Source of the DNA: DASSCW01 sp036555005 | GTDB lineage: Bacteria > Chloroflexota > Limnocylindria > QHBO01 | Direction of reading: 5' to 3' | Assembly: GCA_036555005.1 (NCBI GenBank) | Contig: DATBME010000044.1 | Location: 1 to 6,029, forward strand | DNA: 6,029 bases | Part shown: positions 1 to 5,597 of the stretch, in pieces | Layout: every line of letters begins with the position of its first letter | Numbering within the stretch: the stretch's first letter is position 1 | The notes under the pieces: model-generated | Seen by the model: the letters and a program-made list of their open reading frames with translations, nothing else | Told to the model about the DNA's origin: nothing | The model's database searches: none | Made by a program: the position numbers and the translations under genes

Positions 1-208
1 TCCGCATTGGTACCACAACCTCCGCGCCAACCCGGAGGCGACCGCCGAGGCCGGCGGCGAGACGTTCCGCGTGCGCGCCAGCGAGGCGACCGGCGCCGAA
101 CGCGACCGCCTGTACGCCCAGCACGCCGAGGAGCGAGCGGAGTTCCGCGACTACCCGAGCCAGACCAGCCGCGTCATCCCGGTCTTCACTCTCGAGCGCC
201 TCGGCTGA
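1..208 (+). CDS. F420-dependent nitroreductase/quinone reductase family protein (Ddn-like), C-terminal part
   Basis: This is the last 68 codons of a gene that begins left of the window; the reading frame starts at base 2 and ends with TGA at 206-208. The visible peptide starts PHWYHNLRANPEA and has the pattern W-x-x-N-L-x-A-N-P, then a G-G-E-x-F-x-V-R-A strand, then E-R-D-R-L-Y-A-Q, then F-R-D-Y-P-S-Q-T and a final strand R-V-I-P-V-F-T-L-E. This order matches the C-terminal half of the deazaflavin-dependent nitroreductase family (DUF385; the Ddn group of mycobacteria), split-barrel proteins that bind coenzyme F420 and reduce quinones or nitro compounds. The family match is from recognition of the pattern; the substrate cannot be told. 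The N-terminal half is missing. It is convergent with the cupin gene that follows, with only 23 bases between the stops. F420 enzymes of this type point to Actinobacteria or Chloroflexota. Confidence 0.85.
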   Translation, partial: PHWYHNLRANPEATAEAGGETFRVRASEATGAERDRLYAQHAEERAEFRDYPSQTSRVIPVFTLERLG

Positions 209-231
209 GCGATCGACTGGGGCCGCAAGGC

Positions 232-570
232 TCACCAGTCGAGCAGCACGCACTCCTCGTCGCCCTCGACCCAGGCCCGATGGCCCGGCGGGATGGCGAC
301 GTAGCAGCCCGCCCCGGCGACGGTCTCTGAGCCATCCTCCATCAGGTACCGGATGCGACCGGCGATGACGTACTCCTGGTGCGACTCGGGGCAGCTGGTC
401 CAGCCATCGGTCATGGGCTTGACGTGCTCGTCCCAGCTCCAGCCCGGCGCCAGGCGTGAACGCACCACCATGGCATCGTCGATGGTGACGAACTCGCCGC
501 GGCTCTTGCCGTCGTCGAACTCGTAGACCTCATCGGGTTCATCGAAGCTCTTGATCTGGACGCCGGCCAT
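232..570 (-). CDS. Small cupin-domain protein
   Basis: A 112-residue single-domain cupin. The N-terminal 25 residues are acidic (FDEPDEVYEFDD), followed by the beta-barrel. The first cupin motif region has His49 (EHVKP), His64 and Glu66 (ESHQEYVIAGR). The second has the turn P-P-G-H at 94-97 followed by A-W-V-E-G-D-E. His49, His64, Glu66 and His97 are the plausible metal ligands, but the spacing differs from the classic HxH arrangement. Similar compact cupins with the pattern E-Y-V-I-x-G-R and P-P-G-H-x-A-W are widespread in high-GC bacteria and have no assigned reaction. The ATG start at 570 is supported by a GGAGG 11 bases upstream. It is transcribed away from the hypothetical gene at 663, with 92 bases shared between the two starts. 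I cannot tell enzyme from ligand-binding role. Confidence 0.85.
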   Translation of the reverse strand: MAGVQIKSFDEPDEVYEFDDGKSRGEFVTIDDAMVVRSRLAPGWSWDEHVKPMTDGWTSCPESHQEYVIAGRIRYLMEDGSETVAGAGCYVAIPPGHRAWVEGDEECVLLDW

Positions 571-581
571 CGGCTTCGTTG

Positions 582-586
582 CCTCC
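582..586 (-). promoter_or_regulatory. Ribosome binding site of the small cupin gene
   Basis: GGAGG on the minus strand lies 11 bases before the ATG at 570. The spacing is slightly long but it is the only purine-rich match nearby, and it supports that start codon. Confidence 0.55.
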
Positions 587-662
587 GTTGCTCAGGTCGT
601 GGACGGGACCGGATTATGGACTCGCCCCGCGACTGGCCGATGTCCTGCAGTCACGCGACCGC

Positions 663-1022
663 ATGGCCAGATACACCGTCAATCGGCGGGCCGTGGCGCA
701 CGCCCGCAAGCTGATCGATGCGCGCCAGTACGTCCTTGACTCCGACTGGGGCGAGCGTCAGCCGCGCGCCGACGACGAAAATCGGTTCCTGAAGTCCCAC
801 GCTTGGGATGCGTACGCTGCCTGGCACCTCGGCCTGACCGAGGACGCTGAGGACGAGACCAAGGCGCGCCATGCCTTTGTCTACGGCGACTTCCGCCGCG
901 TACATCGCACGGGCCTGATCGCCTGTGTGTACCGCGCTGCCGAGTGGCGCCACAAGGCGATCGAGCTGGCGGCGCACAACCTGCTGCAGCGCCTGGACAA
1001 GGTGAGCGGCATCGCCACGTAG
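663..1022 (+). CDS. Conserved protein of unknown function, 119 residues
   Basis: The ATG at 663 gives a 119-residue, charged, soluble, probably mainly helical protein with no signal peptide or membrane segment. Landmarks are an N-terminal helix (residues 7-23, rich in Arg/Ala), the segment VLDSDWGERQP (24-34), N-x-F-L-x-x-H-x-W-D-x-Y-x-x-W-H-L-G (40-57), an acidic patch ending in E-T-K-A-R (65-69), and Y-G-D-F-R-R-V-H-R-x-G-L-I-A (74-87), followed by a C-terminal helix ending L-L-Q-R-L-D. I recall small bacterial proteins with the same LDSDWG and YGDFRRVHR signatures, always annotated as hypothetical. That conserved core, not its complement on the other strand, marks this as the real gene. 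The frame is open up to a TTG at 579, but those extra 28 residues look unlike the core. No clear ribosome binding site precedes 663. The gene stands alone, convergent with the next cupin. No function is proposed. Confidence 0.8.
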   Translation: MARYTVNRRAVAHARKLIDARQYVLDSDWGERQPRADDENRFLKSHAWDAYAAWHLGLTEDAEDETKARHAFVYGDFRRVHRTGLIACVYRAAEWRHKAIELAAHNLLQRLDKVSGIAT

Positions 1023-1095
1023 CCGGCGACCGCGATCCACAACTCCGGCACGCCGCTTCGGACGTGGCTGCTGCGCCAGGCGGGAGGCGTTCAGG

Positions 1096-1566
1096 TCACG
1101 CCATGAACTGGTCGTGGCGGGCCCACAGCTCGCGCCACTCGTCCGGAGTGAGCGAGCGACCTGCCTGGCGGAGCTCCTCGAGCTCCATGAAGTAGCGCTC
1201 GCGCGCAGCCCCCGGCGCGAACAGGATCAGCATCGACGAAGGCGCGTCGGAGTCGGCGCTGAACGCGTGGATGCCGCCCTTGGGCACGTACAGGAAGTCG
1301 CCTTGCCGCGCCTCCACCCAATCGGTCCCGTCGTAAACGCGAACGACGCCCTGCAGGATGTAGAACGACTCCGAGTAGGTCCGGTGGAAGTGCGGCTTCG
1401 GGCCGCCGGCGTGTGGCGTCATGTCGCGGCGGAAGAGGCCGAACTGGCGGCGCGTGATGCTCCCGGGCGCCACGAAGGTCATCGCGTTGGTCGGCGCCTG
1501 CAGGTCGGGCTCGCCGGCTGGCCGGTACACGGCCGAGACCTCGCCATCCGATCGGAGGTACGACAT
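1096..1566 (-). CDS. Cupin-domain protein with complete metal-binding site
   Basis: A 156-residue cupin. Motif 1 is seen as P-H-F-H-R-T-Y-S-E-S-F-Y-I-L-Q-G with His59, His61 and Glu66, and motif 2 as G-D-F-L-Y-V-P-K-G-G-I-H with His100. Together they form the full 3-His/1-Glu metal site and fit the classic spacing G(X)5PxG(X)2H. Residues 1-50 form a leading strand region (residues 29-50 include MTFVAPGS and QFGLFRRDMTP). Residues 119-156 are a C-terminal helical extension (ERYFMELEELRQAG, then SLTPDEWRELWARHDQF) outside the barrel. The fold and an intact metal site suggest either a dioxygenase/isomerase-type enzyme or a ligand sensor; the reaction cannot be read. The ATG at 1566 lies 9 bases from a perfect inverted repeat at 1576-1589. 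This suggests direct repression, and no strong ribosome binding site is present on this side. It is divergent from the membrane protein at 1693. Confidence 0.9.
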   Translation of the reverse strand: MSYLRSDGEVSAVYRPAGEPDLQAPTNAMTFVAPGSITRRQFGLFRRDMTPHAGGPKPHFHRTYSESFYILQGVVRVYDGTDWVEARQGDFLYVPKGGIHAFSADSDAPSSMLILFAPGAARERYFMELEELRQAGRSLTPDEWRELWARHDQFMA

Positions 1567-1575
1567 GCGCTAACT

Positions 1576-1589
1576 ATGACCTCGGTCAT
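1576..1589. promoter_or_regulatory. Perfect inverted repeat, candidate operator
   Basis: ATGACC-TC-GGTCAT, a 6-2-6 perfect dyad, sits 9 bases upstream of the minus-strand cupin start. The short centre is too tight for a good hairpin and fits a dimeric helix-turn-helix regulator (TetR, GntR or MarR class would be typical). No such regulator is encoded in the window. The operator role is inferred from the symmetry and position only. Confidence 0.5.
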
Positions 1590-1607
1590 GCCAATTCGAC
1601 GTCCTTT

Positions 1608-1666
1608 GGCACTGTGCCGGGCCGATCCAGCGGCGGACGCTGGCCATGAACCCGTCAGCGACGGGT
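1608..1666. repeat. Cluster of three further perfect inverted repeats
   Basis: Within 59 bases upstream of the membrane protein gene there are GGCAC-T-GTGCC (1608-1618), CCAGCG-(5)-CGCTGG (1627-1643) and ACCCGTC-AGC-GACGGGT (1650-1666). The first is operator-like, with a one-base centre. The other two can fold as RNA hairpins in a plus-strand leader. The last has a 7-bp stem that ends 10 bases before the ribosome binding site. They could be regulator sites or structured 5' leader elements. The repeats are directly visible; the function is inferred. Confidence 0.45.
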
Positions 1667-1676
1667 CGCGAGACAT

Positions 1677-1684
1677 GAGGTAGG
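1677..1684 (+). promoter_or_regulatory. Ribosome binding site deciding the membrane protein start
   Basis: GAGGTAGG ends 8 bases before the ATG at 1693. The in-frame GTG at 1684 overlaps this element and so cannot be the start it serves. The ATG is therefore preferred. Confidence 0.6.
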
Positions 1685-1692
1685 TGTGTGCC

Positions 1693-2169
1693 ATGTCGAC
1701 ACTCGATGGTCCCGGCGCCCGGTTTCCACGATTGGAGCTGACGCTGTCGGGCTGGATCACCGCGATCTTCCTCGTCGTGCTGGGGATTGGCGCCACGGCG
1801 GGCGGCATCGCCCTGGTGGCCGCTCCCGACGGCAGCATCATGCAGATGCCGCTGCGGTTCCTGGAGGGCAGCCCGTTCGCCGATTACCTGGTGCCCGGCC
1901 TCATCCTGCTGGGCCTGTTCGGCATCGGTTCGCTGGTGGCGGCGGCGCTGGTGCTGCTGCGGCTCTGGTATGCGCCGCCGGTGGCGTTCGTCATCGGCTC
2001 CGGCCAGATGATCTGGATCGTCGTACAGCTGGCCATCATCGACGAGTTCAACTGGCTGCAGCCGGCCATGTTCGCGGTTGGACTGGTGATCGCGGTCGCC
2101 GCATCGGTCTGGGGTTGGCCGGTGGTGCGAGCGCTCCTCGGGCGCGAGCGTCGGTGGGAGCCGCGCTGA
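1693..2169 (+). CDS. Four-helix integral membrane protein of unknown function
   Basis: A 158-residue protein with four clear hydrophobic segments: about residues 20-43, 64-90, 95-117 and 123-147. There is no cleavable signal peptide; residues 1-19 are polar and probably cytoplasmic. The loop between helices 1 and 2 (44-63, including P-L-R-F-L-E-G-S-P-F) is the longest and would lie outside the membrane. The C-terminus is basic (RERR), which suits a cytoplasmic tail. The repeated pattern of two helix pairs resembles many small uncharacterised membrane proteins of high-GC bacteria; I recognise no transporter or enzyme motif. The start is chosen from the ribosome binding site at 1677-1684. The gene is alone on its strand, divergent from the metal-site cupin and convergent with the ureohydrolase, so neighbours say little about its job beyond possible shared control with the cupin. 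Confidence 0.8.
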   Translation: MSTLDGPGARFPRLELTLSGWITAIFLVVLGIGATAGGIALVAAPDGSIMQMPLRFLEGSPFADYLVPGLILLGLFGIGSLVAAALVLLRLWYAPPVAFVIGSGQMIWIVVQLAIIDEFNWLQPAMFAVGLVIAVAASVWGWPVVRALLGRERRWEPR

Positions 2170-2175
2170 TCGGCC

Positions 2176-2201
2176 GAAGTCGCGCGTCTATTTCGCGCTT
2201 C
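2176..2201. terminator. Possible bidirectional terminator between convergent genes
   Basis: GAAG-(T)-CGCG, a nine-base loop, then CGCG-CTTC: an 8-bp stem with one bulged base. It occupies nearly all of the 31-base gap between the membrane protein stop and the ureohydrolase stop. No T-run follows on either side, so it is not a canonical intrinsic terminator. The position is the main argument for this role. Confidence 0.35.
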
Positions 2202-3277
2202 TAGTCGACGATCGGGCTGGGGTCATAGCCGCGCCAGCCGTTGTGCCGGCGCAGGAAGTAGCCGGCCAGGAAGGTGAGGATCGCCGAGCCGAAGGTGCGG
2301 ATGGTGATGTCGGCGACGTCGCGGGTGGGATCCAGCTCCACGAAGTCGATGGCCATCACCCGCGGGTCCTGGCCCAGCACGAAGAGGGCCTCCAGCAGGT
2401 CGGTCGGCGAGATGCCGTCGGCGGTGGCCGCAGCGGTGCCGGGCGCATAGCCCAGCTCCAGCACGTCGATGTCGACCGTCACATAGATGGCGTCGGTGTC
2501 GCGGCCGGCGATCTCGAGGGCCGCGGCCACCATCGGCTCGATCCCCTGCTGCCGGATCGCGCGCGCGGTGAAGATGGTGCCGCCCTGGCCCTCGACCCAG
2601 CGCTTGTAGTAGCTGGCGTTCATGAAGCCATGGATCCCGAACTGGACCAGGTTGCTGCCGCGCACGCGAACGCCCGATTCCAGGATGCCGCGGATGGGGG
2701 TGCCGTTGGTGGGGCCGTGGTCCATCACCCGCACGTCGTTGTGCGCGTCGAAGTGGATGAGGCCGACCTGCTGGTCGGGGTGCGCGCCGCAGTAGGCTCG
2801 CACCGCCGGCGCGGTGATGGCGTGGTCGCCGCCGATGATCACCGGCAGGAAGTCCTCCGGCTGGCTCATGCAGGCCTGCAGCGACTCCTGGATGTGGTCA
2901 AGGCCGGCATACAGGTCGACGATCGGCGTCGACACGTCGCCCAGCTCCCGCACCCGCAGGGTCGACATGTCGACGTCGTAGTCGGGTGTGAAGGTCGTGA
3001 AGATGGCCCACGCGTCACGCAGGGCATTCGGCGCGGCGTAGGCGCCGTTCGGCAGGATCGAGGTCTTGCTGAACGGCACGGTGATGATGCCCACGTCCAG
3101 CGGGGAGGCGAAGTCCCACGGCTCGATCCAGTTGTTGACCCGCAGCTCGTGGCGATCGTTCCAGTGCGAGATCTTGTGCTTCTCCGGCACCAGCAGGTGC
3201 GGGATGTCACGCGGCACGCGCGGCCGCTCGTACGGCTCGGCCGTGGGATGGATGGTCCCCGTCGGAGGATCAGTCAC
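2201..3277 (-). CDS. Ureohydrolase-family (arginase/agmatinase/formimidoylglutamase) metallohydrolase
   Basis: A 358-residue cytoplasmic enzyme of the binuclear-metal ureohydrolase family, which hydrolyses guanidino or formimino C-N bonds. All six expected metal ligands are visible: His152 (GGDH, 149-152), Asp177, His179 and Asp181 (DAHND), Asp269 and Asp271 (VDID). Glu314 in VELDP matches the substrate-binding Glu of arginases. Residues 1-55 are an extension ahead of the first core strand (DVGIITVPF, 61-69); the rest is of ordinary family length. Two motifs deviate by eye. The His of the usual HGTPF loop is Asn191 (NGTPIR). The third metal motif continues as L-E-L-G-Y-A-P-G-T instead of the usual D-P-x-x-A-P-G. 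Both features look closer to formimidoylglutamase (HutG) than to agmatinase, but no other histidine-degradation gene is in view. The GTG start at 3277 overlaps the DUF1028 stop (GTGA) and has only a weak ribosome site, which suggests translational coupling. The precise substrate is unknown. Confidence 0.9.
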   Translation of the reverse strand: MTDPPTGTIHPTAEPYERPRVPRDIPHLLVPEKHKISHWNDRHELRVNNWIEPWDFASPLDVGIITVPFSKTSILPNGAYAAPNALRDAWAIFTTFTPDYDVDMSTLRVRELGDVSTPIVDLYAGLDHIQESLQACMSQPEDFLPVIIGGDHAITAPAVRAYCGAHPDQQVGLIHFDAHNDVRVMDHGPTNGTPIRGILESGVRVRGSNLVQFGIHGFMNASYYKRWVEGQGGTIFTARAIRQQGIEPMVAAALEIAGRDTDAIYVTVDIDVLELGYAPGTAAATADGISPTDLLEALFVLGQDPRVMAIDFVELDPTRDVADITIRTFGSAILTFLAGYFLRRHNGWRGYDPSPIVD

Positions 3278-4020
3278 GGCATCGGTCCCGATCCGCCGTG
3301 GCCCGCCCGCTCGGGTGGCGGCAGCATGTTCATCGCCACGAAATCGTCACTGAGCGAGCCCATCGGGTTCTCGCGCGTGGGCAGGCCCTCGACGAACGGC
3401 AGCAGGTCGGTCCTGGCGATCTCGAAGATGCGGCGCAGCTCCGGCACCGGATCCGGGCTCTCGTCGACCCGGAGGTCCCACAGCGGGTACTCCTCGCGAT
3501 CGACCACCAGCAGCGCCGCGCACTGCCGGCCGCGCTTGTCGCCACCGGCCGCCTGACCCGCCTCGATCCCCCGGACCAGGCGCTCGGCCAGGTCCATCGG
3601 CTCCGAAGCGACGAAGGCATCGGCCATGGCCGACACCGTCTCGCCACGGATCAGCATGTTGCCCTGGGCCGCGAAGTTCGGGCCGGAGAGCCCGCCGTAC
3701 CAGGTGGTGCATTCGTCGCCGGAGTAGGTGGCGCTGTCTCCCCCGCGGTCGACCATGCCCAGCTGTCGGACGGAGCGTCCCGGGTCGTCGGCCAGGACCG
3801 ATGCCATCGCCTCCTTGGCGCCGGCACCGCCTTCCATCAGGCGCAGGGCATCGATGGCCAGGTACAGGCTGGGCCACGACTGGGTGGCGACCGCCCCGAC
3901 CCCGGCCTGCGCCCAGGTGACCATCCGCCCGGCCGCCACGTCCGCGGTCGACACCACAACGCCAAGCTGGCCGGTGCGGACGCACCGGCCAACCAGCGAG
4001 AAGGTGGTGAGCCGCCTCAT
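3274..4020 (-). CDS. DUF1028 family protein, predicted Ntn-hydrolase fold
   Basis: A 248-residue protein of the DUF1028 family (COG3342), described as belonging to the Ntn-hydrolase superfamily but without an established reaction. Family landmarks are L-T-T-F-S-L-V (4-10), T-G-Q-L-G-V-V-V (16-23), W-A-Q-A-G-V-G-A-V-A-T-Q (36-47), D-D-P-G-R-x-V-R-Q-L-G (78-88), the A-A-Q-G-N-M-L turn (117-123), A-G-G-D-K-R-G-R-Q-C-A-A-L-L-V-V (158-173) and D-L-R-V-D-E-S-P-D-P-V-P-E-L-R (182-196). Residues after about 205 are a tail that ends in a Pro/Gly-rich stretch. Thr5 or Thr6 could be the N-terminal nucleophile after removal of MRRL; this is inference. The ATG at 4020 overlaps the permease stop (ATGA), has no good ribosome site of its own, and gives the family's usual N-terminus. 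A longer frame open to 4776 only reads the permease out of frame. Position between permease and ureohydrolase suggests it acts in the same pathway. Confidence 0.9.
   Translation of the reverse strand: MRRLTTFSLVGRCVRTGQLGVVVSTADVAAGRMVTWAQAGVGAVATQSWPSLYLAIDALRLMEGGAGAKEAMASVLADDPGRSVRQLGMVDRGGDSATYSGDECTTWYGGLSGPNFAAQGNMLIRGETVSAMADAFVASEPMDLAERLVRGIEAGQAAGGDKRGRQCAALLVVDREEYPLWDLRVDESPDPVPELRRIFEIARTDLLPFVEGLPTRENPMGSLSDDFVAMNMLPPPERAGHGGSGPMP
3968..3991. repeat. 24-bp perfect inverted repeat inside the DUF1028 gene
   Basis: Arms of 11 bp (TGGCCGGTGCG and its complement) flank a two-base centre at 3979-3980. In the operon transcript it would form a very stable GC-rich hairpin covering nucleotides 30-53 of the DUF1028 reading frame (codons for L-V-G-R-C-V-R-T-G-Q). 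Part of the peptide is conserved in the family, so coding constraint explains some of it. It could affect transcript processing or translation downstream of the permease. Confidence 0.6.
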
Positions 4021-5498
4021 GCCGGGGAGGTCGCCGCCTCCGTGGCTGCCTCGCCCAGCGCCTCGAGCTCGGCAGCCTCCTCCCTGGCCAGCTGCCGCTC
4101 CCGGGTCAGGTCGAGGTTGCGGCACAGGACCCAGTACAACAGCGCCGAGACCGGCAGCCCCACGAAGAGCGAGATGTCGGCGAACTCGAGCGACCGCGCG
4201 ATCGGCCCGACGAAGATCTCCTGGGTGCCGTTGAAGATCGCGAAGAACGGCACCATCACCGCGATGCCGACGATGTACGACACCAGCCCGCGCCAGTTCC
4301 AGGCGCCGTAGATGCCGTTCGGCTTGAAGATCTCCAGGATCGCGTAGTCGCCTCGCCGGACGAAGAAGAAGTCGACGAGGTTGACCGCGGTCCACGGGAC
4401 CAGCGAGTACAGCAGGATCACCAGGAAGACGTTGTAGCTGCCGAGGAAGTCGGCCGGCAGTAGCAGGCTGCCGGCGGTCCCGAGCACCAGGATGGCGCCG
4501 ATGGCGATCGCGCGGGTCGAAACGCTCGCCCGGATCGGGGTGACCGTGTCGACCGCGGCCAGCAGCGCCAGCGATCCGCTGTACAGGTTCAAGGAGATGA
4601 CCGAGACGAGGCCGATCAAGGCGGTGCTGAGAACGATCGTCCCGAAGCCCTGGAAGATTGCGTCTCCACCGGCAGCCACGGCGCCGATCGACTCGGTATC
4701 CGGGTAGCTGGCGAGCAGGAACGCGCCAAGCGCGATCATCCAGAACGATCCGGCCGTCGACCCGAAGTAGGTCCACAGGAACGTCGAACGAACGGTCGAG
4801 GACCGCGGCAGGTAGCGGCTGTAGTCAGAGACATACGGCGCCTGCGAGACCTGGTAGCTGGCCACGATCACGATGACGACCAGGAACGGCGTCCAGGCGA
4901 ACTCGCCGGTCACCTGGTCCGCCGGCGGGTTGCCGGTCAGCAGCACGCCCACCGTGAAGATGCCGAACACGATGAGGAACAGGTACGTCCCCCAGCGCTG
5001 GATGAAGTGGATCCAGTCATAGCCGCCGATGGTCAGCACCAGCGCCGCACCGGCCATGATCAGGATCGAGGGCTGGAGCTCGAGGCCCGTGACGGTCGAC
5101 AGCGCCGTGCCGGCAATGATCGTGTTGAACACGTTGAAGCCGACGTACAGGAAGACGCCGATCAGCTGCGGGATCAGCGCCCCGAAGTAGCCGAACTGCG
5201 GGCGGGACTGGAGCAGCTGCGGTATGCCCAGGCGCGGTCCCTGCACCGAGTGGAACGCCATGAAGAACGTCCCGAAGACCTCGCCCAGGATGATCGCCAC
5301 CAGGACCCAGACGAGCGGCAGCCCGAGGCCCATCGCGATGAGGCCCACCGCCAGCGTCGCCAGGTTGGCGTTGCCCAGGAACCACAGCGTGAACTGGTCC
5401 CGGACATTGCCGTGCCGCTCCGACAGCGGGATGTAGTCGATCGAGTGGACTTCAACCGGGCCGGTGGCTCGTTCAGCGGGGGGCGCAGCAGCAGTCAT
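4017..5498 (-). CDS. NCS1 family permease (cytosine/purine/uracil/thiamine/allantoin/hydantoin type)
   Basis: A 493-residue integral membrane protein with about twelve hydrophobic segments, from roughly residue 36 to 458, as expected for nucleobase:cation symporter family 1. Family signatures seen are the N-terminal N-V-R-D-Q-F-T-L-W-F (31-40) and N-A-N-L-A-T (43-48), G-P-R-L-G-I-P-Q-L-L-Q-S-R (87-99), Y-V-S-D-Y-S-R-Y-L-P-R (222-232), V-P-W-T-A-V-N-L-V-D-F-F-F-V-R-R-G-D-Y (367-385) and G-I-Y-G-A-W-N-W-R-G (395-404). The C-terminal tail (460-493) is a charged Glu/Ala-rich helix. Known members import cytosine, purines, uracil, allantoin, hydantoins or thiamine with Na+ or H+; the exact substrate cannot be read here. 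The ATG at 5498 is chosen because AGGAGG lies 9 bases upstream, although the frame is open a further 10 codons to 5528. It heads the operon with the DUF1028 and ureohydrolase genes and is divergent from an Lrp-type regulator. Confidence 0.93.
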   Translation of the reverse strand: MTAAAPPAERATGPVEVHSIDYIPLSERHGNVRDQFTLWFLGNANLATLAVGLIAMGLGLPLVWVLVAIILGEVFGTFFMAFHSVQGPRLGIPQLLQSRPQFGYFGALIPQLIGVFLYVGFNVFNTIIAGTALSTVTGLELQPSILIMAGAALVLTIGGYDWIHFIQRWGTYLFLIVFGIFTVGVLLTGNPPADQVTGEFAWTPFLVVIVIVASYQVSQAPYVSDYSRYLPRSSTVRSTFLWTYFGSTAGSFWMIALGAFLLASYPDTESIGAVAAGGDAIFQGFGTIVLSTALIGLVSVISLNLYSGSLALLAAVDTVTPIRASVSTRAIAIGAILVLGTAGSLLLPADFLGSYNVFLVILLYSLVPWTAVNLVDFFFVRRGDYAILEIFKPNGIYGAWNWRGLVSYIVGIAVMVPFFAIFNGTQEIFVGPIARSLEFADISLFVGLPVSALLYWVLCRNLDLTRERQLAREEAAELEALGEAATEAATSPA

Positions 5499-5507
5499 TG
5501 ATCCCTT

Positions 5508-5513
5508 CCTCCT
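5508..5513 (-). promoter_or_regulatory. Strong ribosome binding site of the permease
   Basis: AGGAGG on the minus strand, 9 bases before the ATG at 5498. It is the only strong Shine-Dalgarno match in the operon. The two downstream genes rely on weak sites and overlapping stop/start codons. Confidence 0.75.
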
Positions 5514-5526
5514 GCATGGGTCCCCC

Positions 5527-5580
5527 ATCGATTGTGTGGATCGGATATTCTGCCTTGCGAATTCTATCGGAATCCGTCAA
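5527..5580. promoter_or_regulatory. Divergent control region between permease operon and Lrp-type regulator
   Basis: This is the A/T-richer part of the 99-base gap between the two starts. It contains ATCGAT (5527-5532), the direct repeat ATCGGA at 5540-5545 and 5566-5571 (26 bases apart), and an imperfect inverted pair CGGATATTC (5542-5550) / GAATCCG (5570-5576). GAATTC lies between them (5559-5564). A minus-strand TTGACG at 5575-5580 could be a -35 element, but no well-spaced -10 is evident. Repeated short sites in a divergent gap beside an Lrp-type gene are typical for autoregulation plus control of the target operon. This role is inferred. Confidence 0.45.
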
Positions 5581-5597
5581 CAGGTCCGTCCCAAGCC

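Noticed and set aside
628..657. Imperfect dyad CGCGACTG ... CAGT(CA)CGCG before the hypothetical gene
   Set aside because: Short arms with a two-base bulge in GC-rich DNA; too weak to call as a site.
579..662. TTG-initiated extension of the hypothetical gene by 28 codons
   Set aside because: No ribosome site precedes it, the added residues look unlike the core, and the ATG at 663 starts at the natural beginning of the protein. Upstream possibilities cannot be fully excluded.
651..1040. A 129-codon minus-strand frame opposite the 119-residue hypothetical gene
   Set aside because: The plus-strand reading has the conserved LDSDWG and YGDFRRVHR patterns; the minus-strand reading has no recognisable pattern.
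1023..1095. Search for a terminator between the hypothetical gene and the convergent cupin
   Set aside because: Only four-base pairings and no T-run were found; nothing supportable is in this 73-base gap.
1607..1622. TGGCAC followed by GC, resembling a sigma-54 -24/-12 promoter
   Set aside because: The -12 half should read TTGC-like at the correct spacing, but here it is CGGG. The match is better explained by the GGCAC-T-GTGCC dyad.
2243..3556. A 437-codon plus-strand open frame opposite the ureohydrolase
   Set aside because: It is the antisense shadow of a GC-rich gene: composition is biased, no family motif is visible, and the opposite strand carries all ureohydrolase metal motifs.
4021..4776. 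A 500-codon minus-strand frame joining upstream sequence to the DUF1028 protein as one long gene
   Set aside because: The first half is a low-complexity Arg/Gly-rich reading of the permease gene in another frame; the family N-terminus begins at the ATG at 4020.
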